A stretch of DNA of 64,000 nucleotides from Cystobasidiopsis lactophilus (taxonomy: Eukaryota; Basidiomycota; Agaricostilbomycetes; Agaricostilbales; Chionosphaeraceae): assembly GCA_001599975.1 (NCBI GenBank), contig BCIO01000002.1:1550001-1614000 (forward strand), written 5' to 3'. The notes under the pieces are model-generated. The model did no database searches and was not told the DNA's origin. It was given only the letters and a program-made list of their open reading frames with translations. The first letter of the stretch is position 1. The number at the start of each line of letters is the position of its first letter. This document shows positions 31,825 to 42,491 of the stretch, piece after piece. Position numbers and translations under genes: made by a program.

Positions 31825-33299
31825 ATGGTTAACGCTCCTTCCTCTAAGAAAGACCTGCGCGACGCGAACGGCATTGCGACCTGTGAGGGTTCCCTCCCCT
31901 CAGAATCCCCCAACGAGCCGCGCTGATTTTGCTTTTGGGTGGCAGACACGGCGCACTGGAACAAGGACGCCGCTAAGGACGACGACTCCCGCAAGGAGAG
32001 CCGGCTCAGTAAATACACCACCGTGGTGAACAGCTACTACGATGCAAGTTAATCAATCCTGCTCTTTGGGCGTCGGACGACTTTGTTTCTTACCCTTCCT
32101 TTGACTTGACACAGGGCGCCACCCAGTTGTTCGTTCCTCAGTTTGGTTTTTTGGAGTGATGTGCTCAAGTTGTCGACCACCCAATAGATACGAGTTCGGT
32201 GCGTTTTGGGGAGATTCTTTGTTTCTGCAAAGAGACCGGGTGGCTCATGCTTCAGACGTTCAGGCTGGGGCAGCTCGTTCCACTTTGCGCGCTACTACAA
32301 GGGCGAACCCTTCTTCCAAGCCATCGCCAGGCACGAGCACTACCTCTCTGCCCAGATCGGCCTCAAGCCCGGCATGCGGGTGCTCGACGTGGGCTGCGGC
32401 GTCGGCGGGCCGGCCCGCGAGATTGCGCGCTTCTCGGGCGCCACCATCGTCGGCGTCAACAACAACGCCTTCCAGGTCGACCGCGCCAACAAGTACACCC
32501 AAAAGACGGAGCTCAAGGACCAGGTGTCCTTCGTCAAAGGCGACTTCATGAAGCTCTCCGAGCTCTTTGGCGAGAACAGCTTTGACGCCGTCTACGCCAT
32601 CGAGGCCACCGTGCACGCGCCCACCTTTGAGGGCGTGTACGGCGAGATCAAGAAGGTGCTCAAGCCCGGCGGAAAGGTCGGTGGCGTTCCCACTTCTTTC
32701 CGGCTCTGTCGTTTAAAGCTGGTCCACAGATTGGCATCTACGAATGGTGCATGACCGACGACTGGGACCCATCGATCCCCCTGCACAAGGAGATAGCGCA
32801 TGGCATCGAGTTGGGCGACGGCATCGCCGAGATGCGCACCATCGACAACGCCCGACAAGCCCTTAAGACTGTCGGCTTCGAGACCTTGCACGAGGAAGAC
32901 CTTGCAGACCGCGGCGATGCGGTGGTAAGCCGTCAGCCGCTCGTTGGAAACCCTTTGCTGAAGCCTCTCGGGGCAGCCCTGGTACTACCCCCTCGAAGGC
33001 GACATCTTCAAGGTCCAGACCTTCTGGGACGTCGTAATGGTCTTCCGCATGACCACCCTGGGCAAGTTCTGCACCCAGACCACCTTGAAGGGCTTGGAGA
33101 TCGTCGGCCTGGCGCCCAAGGGGATGCACAGCGTCGGCGAGGCGCTCAAGACGGCCGCCGATGCGCTCGTCCTCGGTGGGCAGAAGAAGCTCTTCACCCC
33201 CATGATGCTCTTCGGTGAGTTTAAATAAGTTTATCGATTCCAAAGATTGTGTTTTCTGACGGTTAGGCTCTTTCAGTCGCCCAAAAGCCCTCCAACTAA
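31825..33299 (+). CDS. ERG6: Sterol 24-C-methyltransferase
   Basis: This is the SAM-dependent enzyme that methylates C-24 of zymosterol in ergosterol synthesis, on the endoplasmic reticulum or lipid droplets. About seven exons. After an N-terminal exon ([16 protein letters not shown]), [30 protein letters not shown], the SAM motif [28 protein letters not shown] and the substrate block [10 protein letters not shown] are seen. Further exons give [26 protein letters not shown] and the C-terminal [13 protein letters not shown]. The short last exon reads VAQKPSN. All diagnostic motifs are intact. Confidence 0.95.
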
Positions 33300-33608
33300 A
33301 CTCACCACCAAGCGCTACGCTTTCTAATACTCTTTCTCTGCTTACACCACCCCCATCACTTGTTGCATTCTCTCTCTCTTTTTGGGGGACTTCATCTTCC
33401 GAGGTCTTACTGGGGCGTCATCACTGGGCTTACTCTCTTGGGACACTTGCGCATTCTTTTCACTTCAACCGTAATCAAATTGCTTCTGCAAGAGCCTTCA
33501 TCCCAATACCAATTACTCTTTCTGAAGGCCGCTAAAAGAATGAAACGCTGCCTGCCCTCTTATCAAGGTCCATTGCGCCCTCAAAGCCCAACCTTTGAAG
33601 TGCACTTT
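33300..33608. other. Convergent intergenic region
   Basis: About 310 bases between ERG6 and the convergent secreted-protein gene. A plus-strand open frame here has no family character; no gene is called. Confidence 0.4.
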
Positions 33609-34203
33609 TCAAGAGCATGGCTGGAAGTTGTCATAGCCACAACCAGTCCACTGCTTGATGTAGGCGTACGAGCGATAGACGTCGTCCTGTTGCTAAAGCT
33701 CAGGAGTTTGCCAGCTTCTTGAGAAGCGAACCCACGCACGCCGGCATTGATACATTTGCCAGAGTCCACGGGCTGCAGAACCGCTTGATAGTCATTGACG
33801 TCGCATGGCGAATGAGTGGACACAAAGACCTAATTTGACCTGAGCATACTATCCGGCAAGCTCTCCAGCATTCGGCACAACCCACATCAACGCCGGTCTC
33901 GGGCCAGGCGGAAAACGATTTAAAGCCGTGTCGAAAGCCCTACACTGGCAATGAGTCCATGAAAGATACCAAGACAAAGTTGAAAGTGCTTAACTCGTTC
34001 GTTTACATCATGGCAGTCGGTTGTCGAAGGAGGGACATCGTAGTCTCTTCTATAGGCAGAGGCTCAAAGACAAGACTGGAATGCGTCGGCTTGTAAGATT
34101 ACCTGGCGCCGGTACAGTCTGCACCCGAAAAGATGGCGATCGTGCTAGCCGCAGCCGAGGAAGCCAAACTCAAGCTGGCGGCCAAGACGTGCACAATCTT
34201 CAT
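33609..34203 (-). CDS. Small secreted cysteine-rich protein (candidate effector-like)
   Basis: Five exons can be chained to about 124 residues. Exon 1 (from 34203) is a signal peptide MKIVHVLAASLSLASSAAA followed by STIAIFSGADCTGA. The next exons read RDYDVPPSTTDCHD, CRAFDTALNRFPPGPRP, then VFVSTHSPCDVNDYQAV and DSGKCINAG. The last exon gives DDVYRSYAYIKQW and ends CGYDNFQPCS. About seven cysteines are present, so the mature protein is probably disulfide-bonded and extracellular. Donors (GTAATC, GTAAAC, GTTGTG, GTGCGT) and AG acceptors are present, but the third intron is my choice to avoid a stop. No family recognised. The DHA2 carrier gene lies divergently 250 bases away. Confidence 0.6.
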
Positions 34204-34456
34204 GGTTGGTGCGGAACAAGAGGTAGAGACTACTAATGAGTAGGAACTGGGGCCTTCGCGCCACCTCTTGCGCCAGTGTATCAGCCCAACTCAGTGAAAG
34301 GCCCGAAGTTAACGCGAAGGGAGCCGTGCTCTTGGTTTCGAGAGTTATCTCGAAGACTTCATGGAGGTACTTGCAAGAGGCGCGGCAAGTTGCTTGCCAT
34401 TGGGAGCGACCTGGCATAGTGCACGGCAAAGGGGGAGGGGAGTATGCTCAGTCAGC

Positions 34457-36450
34457 ATGAAGCTTAATCAGCTCATAGCAAAAACACTTGCAATGGAAGA
34501 AGGTCCACCCACTGTCAGCCAGCCTGCAGACACCGTGTTAACACTTGCAATGGAAGAAGGTCCACCCACTGTCAGCCAGCCTGCAGACATCGAACTCGAC
34601 TCAGTCCACGACAACGGCAGCAGCGCCTGCAAAACCGAGCAAAATGACCAACGATCCACCGAAACGGTGGCCAACATGCAAGTTGAACAAGACGCGGCAG
34701 GATCAGCCCCCTTCAAGAGCAAGAGTCGGGAGATCCTATTCATCATCGCGATCCTGCTGGGCCAATCGTTCAACATGGTGCCCTTTGGAGCGCAATTGGC
34801 GACCATGAATGTGATAGCAGAACATTTGGGAGTGGCAGGTGACGCAGGGCAGATAGCCTGGATCTCGGCTGGCTATTCGATGACCTCCGGCAGCTTTGTT
34901 CTGGTCGGAGGACGACTTGGCGACTTATACGGACACCGCTACATCTGGCTTGGTTCTTTGGCATGGCAAGCCGTGTGGAACCTCGTCGCAGGCTTTGCCA
35001 CAACGCCGCCGACATACGATCTCTTTCGGGGCTTGACAGGCGTTGGGGCGGGCATGATGGTGAGTGGCGTCCAAGTTGTTTTTGAGCGCCGGCGCATCTC
35101 GCTGAATGATAGATCAGGTGCCATGCAGCATAGCCTTGCTGGGTCATGCCTTCCCGCCAGGCCTTAAGAGGAACTTCATCTTTGGTCTCTTTGGCGCTCT
35201 GGCACCCTTTTCGGCTGCGGGTGGCTCGGTTTTCGAGGTGCTCCTTGGCCAATTTGTGTCTGTCGGTTGGATATGGTGGTTCAGGTTAGTCGTGCCTCTC
35301 GCTTCGGCTGACAACACGCGGCCACGGCTGACAAGCAAGGGGCAGCGCAATTAAGATGTTGGCTCTCTGCGCTGTTGGCTTCTTTGCCATCCCATCGGAC
35401 CTGACGTCTCGTGTGAAAGGTACTGTTGATGGTGAGTCAGGAACGGTGTTCATCCCAGGTTGCAGCCTCTCAAAGAGCGCCAGTGATCGGCGCCGTGCTG
35501 GGTGTGGCTGGCCTGCTCCTCTTCAATTTCGCGTTTGTGCAGGCAGCGGCGGCGACATGGTCCTCTGCCACTGTTATCGCGCCTTTTGTCATCTCCATCG
35601 TCGTTCTGCTGTCATTCGCCTACTGGGAAATCAAGGTGGCGGCGCAGCCGATCCTTCCTTTCAGCATATGGAGGGCCCCTACGTTCCTGCCTATGATGCT
35701 GGCTTCGCTTCTAGCCTTCATGACGTTTGGGGCTTTTATCTTCTACTACTATGTGTTTGCTTTTCGTTATCGTGACACCACGCCGATCCAAATGACCGCG
35801 TGGATCACACCTTTTACCGTAGGCCCTCTCACCTTTCTATCCTGGCAAGAAGCTGAAGTCGTTTTAATAACCAGGTACTGGCCTTTGCGGCCGCCTGCCT
35901 GTCGGCGTTCCTCATCTCTCGAGTTCCCGCTCAAGTCATCTTCATGGCAAGCCACATTGCCCAAACGCGAGGTCTTGGGTTTAACTAGAGCTGCAGCTGG
36001 CCTTGTCGTGTCTGCTGACGTCCTCCGTCCTTCTGGCAGTCACCCCCGAGCACCACACAAGCTATTGGACATACAGCTTCTTTGCTCCGGTTTTTGCAGT
36101 CAGTCTCGCTCTCCAGACTGAGTTCCTTTGGGCCTAAAACCGGAGGGCAGGCTTTCGGGCCGGACTTGACCTTCACAGCCGCCCAAATCATCGCGTCCAA
36201 CGTAAAGAAGTCCCAGCAAGGCGTCGCCGGTTCGCTCGTCGGAACTGCGCTCAATCTAGGGTTATCCCTTGGCATTGGTCTATGCAGTACAGTAGATCTT
36301 TATGTTGGCAGGACGAACGGAGAGCTTGCGGGCTTCCGGGCGGCAATGTATCTGGCGACTGGCTTTGCTGGGCTGGGCCTCGCTTTGGTTGTCTTATTTG
36401 TTCGGGTCCCAAAAGACAAACGAGAAGGCTACGATGTAGAGGAAGCATAG
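34457..36450 (+). CDS. MFS transporter, DHA2 (drug:H+ antiporter, 14-TM) type
   Basis: A hydrophilic N-terminus precedes the first helix (REILFIIAILLGQSFNMVPF). The helices follow in about six exons: GQIAWISAGYSMTSGSFVL, the motif A-like GGRLGDLYGHRY, GLTGVGAGMM, then FIFGLFGALAPFSAAGGSVF, APVIGAVLGVAGLLLFN, MLASLLAFMTFGAFIFYYY and the last helix GFAGLGLALVVLFVRV. It ends GYDVEEA. The spacing fits the 14-helix DHA2 group of fungal efflux pumps in the plasma membrane or vacuole. The N-terminus has a 57-base in-frame direct duplication (19 residues, LAMEEGPPTVSQPAD twice). Substrate unknown. Confidence 0.85.
34484..34597 (+). repeat. 57-base in-frame tandem duplication in the DHA2 gene
   Basis: Two adjacent units with a period of 57 bases start at 34484 and 34541. 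About 50 bases are identical and only the end differs (TVL against IEL). It adds 19 residues to the cytoplasmic N-terminus. The near-identity suggests a recent event. Confidence 0.85.
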
Positions 36451-36666
36451 ATTCGTTTCGAGGCTCGCGCATTGCAGTGAACGAGCGCCGCATACCGCGC
36501 TACTCCTGGCCACACCTTCTTCGCCTCCAGTCGCCCACATCTATCCAACCTATCATAAGCCCTGTGACATCTACATACGATTAGTCAACCAAAAATTGGT
36601 AAGCTGAGATCAACCTGCATTTTGCTAGACACTGCCATAGGCCAGCTCGCGTGCAAGCCGAAGCAA

Positions 36667-37947
36667 TCAGGGCTTGCTGGACGAGCCCCTGCCTTCCTCA
36701 AAGCCCAAGTAGACTGTAGGTGCTCCGAAGAAGAGGAGCAGTCTGCTTCGTTGGGGCACGAAGACGCGACGGAGGGCGGGCATCGGGACGCGGTTCCAGA
36801 GCACAGTCATCTGTGAAAGGCGAGGCAAAAAACTCGAAGATTTGAGCTTGGCGTCCAGGCACCTCCAACTCTGGACTCGATGATGGACCGGGTCGTCGCA
36901 TTCCATTCGAAGCGTGAGGAGCGAGGGCGGAAGGGCGTCGAGAAACATGGCCAAGGTGTCCGAGTCGCAGTCCTCGAAGGTGATATGCTTGATGTGGACG
37001 GAGCGAAGGTTAACGTGGCGCTCGAGCCTCGGCAGCTCGGAAACGAAAATCACGGGGTCGTTCAACGTCTCGCGAGGCCACTGATCGTCAAGCCTCGCCG
37101 CCAGGTCCAAGCTTTCGATGGTCAGGGCACAGTCTAGGAGGCTGTCGACATCGAAAAATTCGATATCAACCAAGGAGAGGTGGCGAAGCCTAGGCGCGAT
37201 GAGAGGCGTGAACTTGTCCAAGTCGACGTCCGTCTTGGCAGATGGGTACACGTGAGCCAGCGTAATGAATCTTGCGTAGGGCAGAGCGAGGGCGCTTGGT
37301 AGAAATGTCAGAATGCACCTCCTCACGAAAAGAGCAGGGGAAGAGGTCTCAACAAGTCCATAGAGTCGAAATAGAGGTATCTGACCTCCAGTGACAGCAG
37401 CGGCGGGACAGAGCTTGTGAAATGACGCAGCAGCTGGACGGCAGTACACTGCGTGCCCCCGTCGACGACCAGCTTGCGTAGGCGTTTGAGAGGAACGCTC
37501 TGGAAAGGCCCAAGCATGAGCAAGCGATGCTCATTGACTTGGTTGGGACCAACCCACCTGAGCGATCGACTTCAGCTGCCAGGGCGGAGCGAGAATGACT
37601 AGCTCTGATACACTGGTTAAGGCTTGGGCCAAAGCGCAGCACACTTTGAGCTTGGTGCCGCCAGGCTCCTCGATGTCATCGTGTTCGCCGGCGCCCTCCC
37701 AAATGACCTTCTTGACAAGGTCGGCGGGCTGCCAGCCAACGGATTCAGTCAGCAGTCGGACCACGTTCTCGATTCGCGTGCAGTCTGGGCGGCTGCAGAC
37801 GCAGAGGCGGCAGGTCGACACCAATCTCGCGCGGCAAGCGGGCAACAGCTCGGCGGAGGCTTGGAACGCTTCCATGCAGGCTTGGGCGTCTTCGAGGTAG
37901 CTCAAGACACGAGCGAGCACCTCTTTTGGAAGTCGGAGAGGCGACAT
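36667..37947 (-). CDS. F-box-like protein (second copy of the family type)
   Basis: It starts MSPLRLPKEVLARVLSYLED, an F-box-like N-terminus, and continues QACMEAFQASAELLPACRA and LVKKVIWEGAGEHDD. After an intron come SVPLKRLRKLVVDGG, LLSLEVRYLYFDS and LRR-like strands (LRHLSLVDIEFFDVDSLLD, VHIKHITFEDCDSD), and the protein ends FEEGRGSSSKP. The build matches the protein at 17193-18422, including an LVKxxxxxG turn at about the same place, so both probably belong to one fungal family of SCF adaptors. Substrate unknown. The promoter lies in the 290 bases to the right. Confidence 0.58.
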
Positions 37948-38237
37948 CGTGTCGACACGTTTGTCGAGGAACTGGAGCAAGAAAAAGGGAAATCCGCCAC
38001 CGCCGAGCTTCGCGACCGTTGGACGCTCCTGGTGCGTGGTCTGGGAAGTGCAATGCAAAGAGGCTACAATGAAAGACGTCACCTCCCTAAACAAACAGAT
38101 GCTGGTCCTTGGAATCTAGTAAAATCAACCACAATATGGAATTCCCTCTAAAAAAAAACGAAGCCACACTGTCCATCCTGCACAACTGCCCGATGATTAA
38201 ACACTACGCAAGAGCACATGCAGGAGAAATCGATCTT

Positions 38238-40585
38238 TCAAGCTTCAGGTTGGGAGACCTTTTTGCGGCCCCTTTTCGCAGGCTTGAGTTTGGCGGACGC
38301 GGCCTCTTCATCGGCCTGCTGCTGCACGTCGGCCATCGCCTCGTCCATGCCGTCATCCTGCAGCAGCGAATAATCCTTGGGCTGGGGCCAGCTGCCCGCT
38401 TCGACCAAGTCCATGTCGTCCAGGCCAAGCATGCTGAGGTCCTCGTCAAACTCTGCGAGAATGCCGAGGTGGGCGAGCTTGGAGCGGAGCGTGAGGATGG
38501 CGTTGTCTCTGCGCTGGACTCGGCCGTGCAGCTTGACGATGTACTCGTTGCTCTTGCGGAGTAGCGCGACCTTGGACACGCCCTTGTTCGGGTTCGTCGG
38601 GTCGACCAAGCCGGAGCGCTGGCCGCCCACGTTGCCTTCTCCAGGTCGCTTGGGCGCATCCTCGTCCTCTTCCGGCGGAATGTAAGGGAGGATGTGGCGC
38701 AACTCTTCGAAGCACGCCTTGAGCGAGTCGCGCCGGCGCTGCTCGGCCGCCTTGTGCGACATCTTGCGGTCCTCCTCGGGCGCCACGTCGTCGCCGTAGT
38801 CCGCTTCTTGGATCTTTTGAGCTGTAGAAGACACCGCGCGTCAACTTTTCTTGTAATTTTGAGGGCGAGAAATGGGAAGTGCACCCGCACCATTTGATTT
38901 GGCTTTTCGCGGCGCCCTTCCGCTGCTTGCAGGTGGGTTGACCGACGCCTTCGCCATTGCCACGGAAGCTCCTTTCGACTTCTTTTCCGTTGCCAACACT
39001 GGAGTAGCTGAGGAGGAGCCGTTGAGAGTGGTGGCGGCGGGCTCGACCATGAAATTCAACTGTTCAGGCTGCTCGGGACGAGTGTTGTTAGCTTCGATGC
39101 CCTGCATAGCCATGGATGAGGAAGACGAGGAGTGCACAAGGGTCGGGTTCAAAGACGGGGACAGGCCGGAAAAGAGGCTGAGGTCGCCTTGTGAGAAGTT
39201 CATGAGCGTCGCTGGCGTGATGGGCTTGGTGATGGTGGCAGCCGAGTCAGGAGGTCCATTGCCGTAGGCCGAGGCAGGGAGGTGGTGGTGCGGGGAGAAG
39301 AAGGAAGAGTGGTGCTCGGCGGGCGAGGGCGCAAGCAGCGAAGAGAGGTCGACAGGCGACGGCGATTCTTCGACAGCCGCTTGGGCTTGAGCATGATAGT
39401 GCTGCTGCTGGAGGGAGGCGCCGGAAAGCGGACGGGGCCCAATGGAGGTGTGCACAGAGGGCAAGATGTTGGGCGAGGCTTGGACGGACGATGAGGATGT
39501 GTTGTCCAGAGAGGCGCGTCGCCGGTGATGGGCATAGGCTGACCCGTTCAGCGGCTTGATGATGGGCGACGGCCGCGCTTTCGGCACGGCTCTTGAAGCA
39601 CCCCTGCCCCTCCCGCCGCCCTTGGTCGCGCTCGACGGCTGCGAAGCGCCATTGCTGTTGCCTCCTCCGGCAGACGAGGAAGACTCGCCCGAAGAGGGCA
39701 CTTGCTGCTGCTGCTGGGACGACGAGGCCATGATGCGGGCAAGCGACTGGACGGTGGCATCCTGCGGCTGGGAGAGCAAGTGGCCGAACCCGAGGGCCTG
39801 CAGCACCTGGCGCTGGCCTTGGAGGAAAGCGGACATGGCCGCTGCGTCCTGCACCCCTGCCCCTTGGCCAGTCCCGAGCTGGGCCACGCCTTGGGTTCCG
39901 GAAGGCAAGCTAAAATTATTGGCCGACAGGAGGTGCTGCAAGGCCTGGAGATTGTCTTGCGCCTTGGTCGGGTTGGAAGAGGAGGACGAAAACTGGGGCA
40001 TGATGGCCGGGGACGACAAGGGGGAGAAGACGTCGGTCGGATTGATGTGCGCGTTGGCCATAGCGTCGTCCACAGCCTTGAATGTAGACGGCATGCCTGT
40101 AGACGCAGAGAAGACGGAGGACATGGGCGTCATGGCTGGCGACATGAGCGGCGTGAACAGCAGCTGCACACAAAGCTTGTGAGGAGAGCCGCCAGATATA
40201 TTTTAGCCAAGGCAGGAAAGTGACTGACATCCGAATCGTCGCGGCGGTCCAACATCAGCGAGCCGGAAGCAGAGGCGACTGACGGAGCTGTTGTCCTGTA
40301 GCCGCTGCCGTTGTCCATGGCGGACCCGCCGGCGGTGTACTGGCTGGAGGAGCCGCCATTGATGGGAAAAGGCGAAGAGGGCAGCTGGAGTGGCACGAGG
40401 TCTGCGTCCTGCAGGAACGGATATTCCGCCTCTTGATGCTGTTGTGTAGAGGGCGCAAAGGAGGAGAAGGCCATCTGGGCGCCGCCGCCGTGGCTGGAAA
40501 CGGGTTTGTAGGCCGAAGCAAAGTCGGAGGCGGAAGTGGACGCCATCATCTCGCTAAAGAAGTCTGTCTCCTCTGGCGTGTCCAT
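38238..40585 (-). CDS. bHLH transcription factor with long loop
   Basis: Three exons encode about 730 residues. It starts MDTPEETDFFSEMMASTSA and has a long Ser/Gln/Pro/Ala-rich, probably disordered region with SQQQQQVP and several SP sites. The bHLH is near the C-terminus: basic region RKMSHKAAEQRRRDSLK with His, Glu and Arg at the class B positions (E-box CACGTG binding), helix 1 CFEELRHILPYIP, then a loop of about 35 residues and helix 2 NKGVSKVALLRKSNEYIVKL. An acidic tail and a KRGRKKVSQPEA end follow. Nuclear. The target genes are unknown. It is divergent from the NT-C2 gene. Confidence 0.85.
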
Positions 40586-40700
40586 GCGCCTCCTCTGGCG
40601 CACCTGCCGGTGCTAGCGGTCTAGGTGTCGACTGCTGCGTTGATGGAGCAGAGGCAAGCTCAGGCAAGGCGGCAAAAAATGGCCCAAGGGCCAGGCCCAC
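40586..40700. promoter_or_regulatory. Short divergent promoter between the bHLH and NT-C2 genes
   Basis: Between 115 and 217 bases separate the two starts, depending on which ATG (40701 or 40803) starts the NT-C2 gene. No distinct motif was recognised. Confidence 0.35.
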
Positions 40701-42491
40701 ATGTCACAGCTGCGACGCCGATCTCGTCGGAAGACCGAGCTCGTCTTTCTGCAGCGGCCACCACATCTGAATGAATCTGGCTCGCCCGTAGTCTCTGCTC
40801 TGATGGACAGGCTCAAGGGCAAGCTGCATCTGGGCCGGCCTCACGCCACCTTCGACTGCACCCTCTATCTGCTCGAAGCCGTTAATATCCCATTTGTCAA
40901 CGGCAGCTTCTATCTCAAGTGGCGATTCAAGTCGACAGCAGGCTCCAACTTCACGGGCGTCAACTCGCCCGCCCGGGGGTCCAGCTCCGACCTGCCACAC
41001 GCCGAGGGATCAACAACGTCCGACCAGCTCAGCCTGGCTCGCACTCGGACTCCTAGCAAAGGGCGCCCCTCGGTCTCTGGCGGCGAGCACTCGTCGCACC
41101 ACCACAGGAGCAACAGCGGGAGCGAGTGGCACAAGTTCACCCGGGTGGCCGACCAGCACGAGTACAAGGGCCGGACGGACGCTGTCCAGCTACGGGCGCA
41201 CACTGCGCACTTCCACAGAGCCATCGTCTGCCCCGTCTCCATCCCCATCAACCCCAAAACAGGCCACCTGGACCCGTGCTACGTCAAGATCTCCGTCAAG
41301 CAGGACCTACGTACCGAGGCGGGCAAGGAGGAGGAGCACAAGCTCGGCCACGTCCTCCTCGACCTCTCAAAGTTCGTCAAGCACTCGCCCGCGTCCAGCC
41401 ACAATACGCCACAAAAGGACATCCTGGCCTCGTCCACCAACTCTCGCCTCTCCGCGGGCCCGTCGACCGGCGTCTCCTTCAAGCCCACCAGGGTGCTCCT
41501 CGATGATAGCAAGACCAACGCCCTGCTCCGCATCCACGTCGAGCTGAACCACATTGGTGGCGAAGAGTACACGCTCGGTGGCGATGAGCCCGAGTTTGCG
41601 TTGGGTGGCGGGTCGGGCAGCTCGAACGAAAGCTCGTCATCAGGCCGTGCGCGCTCTCACTTGACCTCCTCTGTGTTTCTGGGCCGCGTTTCTGATGGTT
41701 TCAACGTCTTTTTGTGGTGTGCAGGAGGAAGGCAGATGACTGGCGGCAGCTCCGAGACGTCCTCCGTCCACTCCTTTCAAACCGAATCTTCCTCCCTCTC
41801 CTTCCTACCCGGTGCTCTTCCGCCCACTCGGATTGGCGCCGGCGGCGACTATTCGCGCTCCTCTTCCCAGTCCCACTTGTCTCCCTTTTCCACGTCTTTC
41901 CAGCTCGGCAGCCCGTCCGGCTTCAGCCCGAGGGAAAGCAGCGGCGAGGACGTGCACGCCCTGATGGACTCCTTCTTCCAGCCGCCGGCTACACCCTCTT
42001 CTGCGGCCTCCACCTTGCCTGGGACCACCGCCCAGCGCATGGCCGCTTCCCAAAGGCTCAACCACCACAGTCACCACCACTCCACCGCGCCTGGGTCGAG
42101 GTCATCCAGGAACGCCTCCCCAGCCCGCTCGCCATCCCGCTCTTTCCTCTCCTTGCCGACCGTCGGCTCCTCGCGGCCGCCCTCGATCCACTCGACGGCC
42201 GACTCGACTTCAGCCGCCAGCCGCAGCCGCAAGAGCTCGTCCAACGACGAGTCCTCGGCCCTGTCTTCTCCTTCCAGGCGATCTGCTTTCACGTCGACCT
42301 CGACGACCTCTACGACAGAGGAGGAAGAGGACAACTCCGACGAGAGCCCGCCGACTTCCCTTGCAGAGACGCCGTCCACACCTACCCCGCCGCCACCGAC
42401 CAGAGCGCCACCGCCTATTCCCGCTGGAGCAGGGGCGCAAGGCAAGAAGGCGAGGTTCAATCGAGTGGAGACGGATAGCGACAGCTCGTGA
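40701..42491 (+). CDS. NT-C2 domain protein (EEIG1/EHBP1-like)
   Basis: The N-terminus holds an NT-C2 domain: LHLGRPHATFDCTLYLLE, VNGSFYLKWRFK, then EYKGRTDAVQLRAHTAHF, CPVSIPINPKTGHLDPCYV and the end of the domain LLRIHVELNHIGGEE. This is a membrane-binding C2 variant of EEIG1/EHBP1 proteins. The rest is Ser-rich and disordered with an acidic patch and ends ARFNRVETDSDSS. A probable intron (donor GGCC/GTGCGC near 41648, acceptor GTGTGCAG near 41726) lies in frame. ATG 40701 and ATG 40803 are both possible; 40803 (MDRLKGKLHLGRP) sits closer to the domain and is more likely. Confidence 0.8.
   Translation: MSQLRRRSRRKTELVFLQRPPHLNESGSPVVSALMDRLKGKLHLGRPHATFDCTLYLLEAVNIPFVNGSFYLKWRFKSTAGSNFTGVNSPARGSSSDLPHAEGSTTSDQLSLARTRTPSKGRPSVSGGEHSSHHHRSNSGSEWHKFTRVADQHEYKGRTDAVQLRAHTAHFHRAIVCPVSIPINPKTGHLDPCYVKISVKQDLRTEAGKEEEHKLGHVLLDLSKFVKHSPASSHNTPQKDILASSTNSRLSAGPSTGVSFKPTRVLLDDSKTNALLRIHVELNHIGGEEYTLGGDEPEFALGGGSGSSNESSSSGRARSHLTSSVFLGRVSDGFNVFLWCAGGRQMTGGSSETSSVHSFQTESSSLSFLPGALPPTRIGAGGDYSRSSSQSHLSPFSTSFQLGSPSGFSPRESSGEDVHALMDSFFQPPATPSSAASTLPGTTAQRMAASQRLNHHSHHHSTAPGSRSSRNASPARSPSRSFLSLPTVGSSRPPSIHSTADSTSAASRSRKSSSNDESSALSSPSRRSAFTSTSTTSTTEEEEDNSDESPPTSLAETPSTPTPPPPTRAPPPIPAGAGAQGKKARFNRVETDSDSS

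Noticed and set aside
33360-33722. 120-codon plus-strand frame downstream of ERG6
   Set aside because: It overlaps the spliced secreted protein gene on the other strand and shows no family feature.
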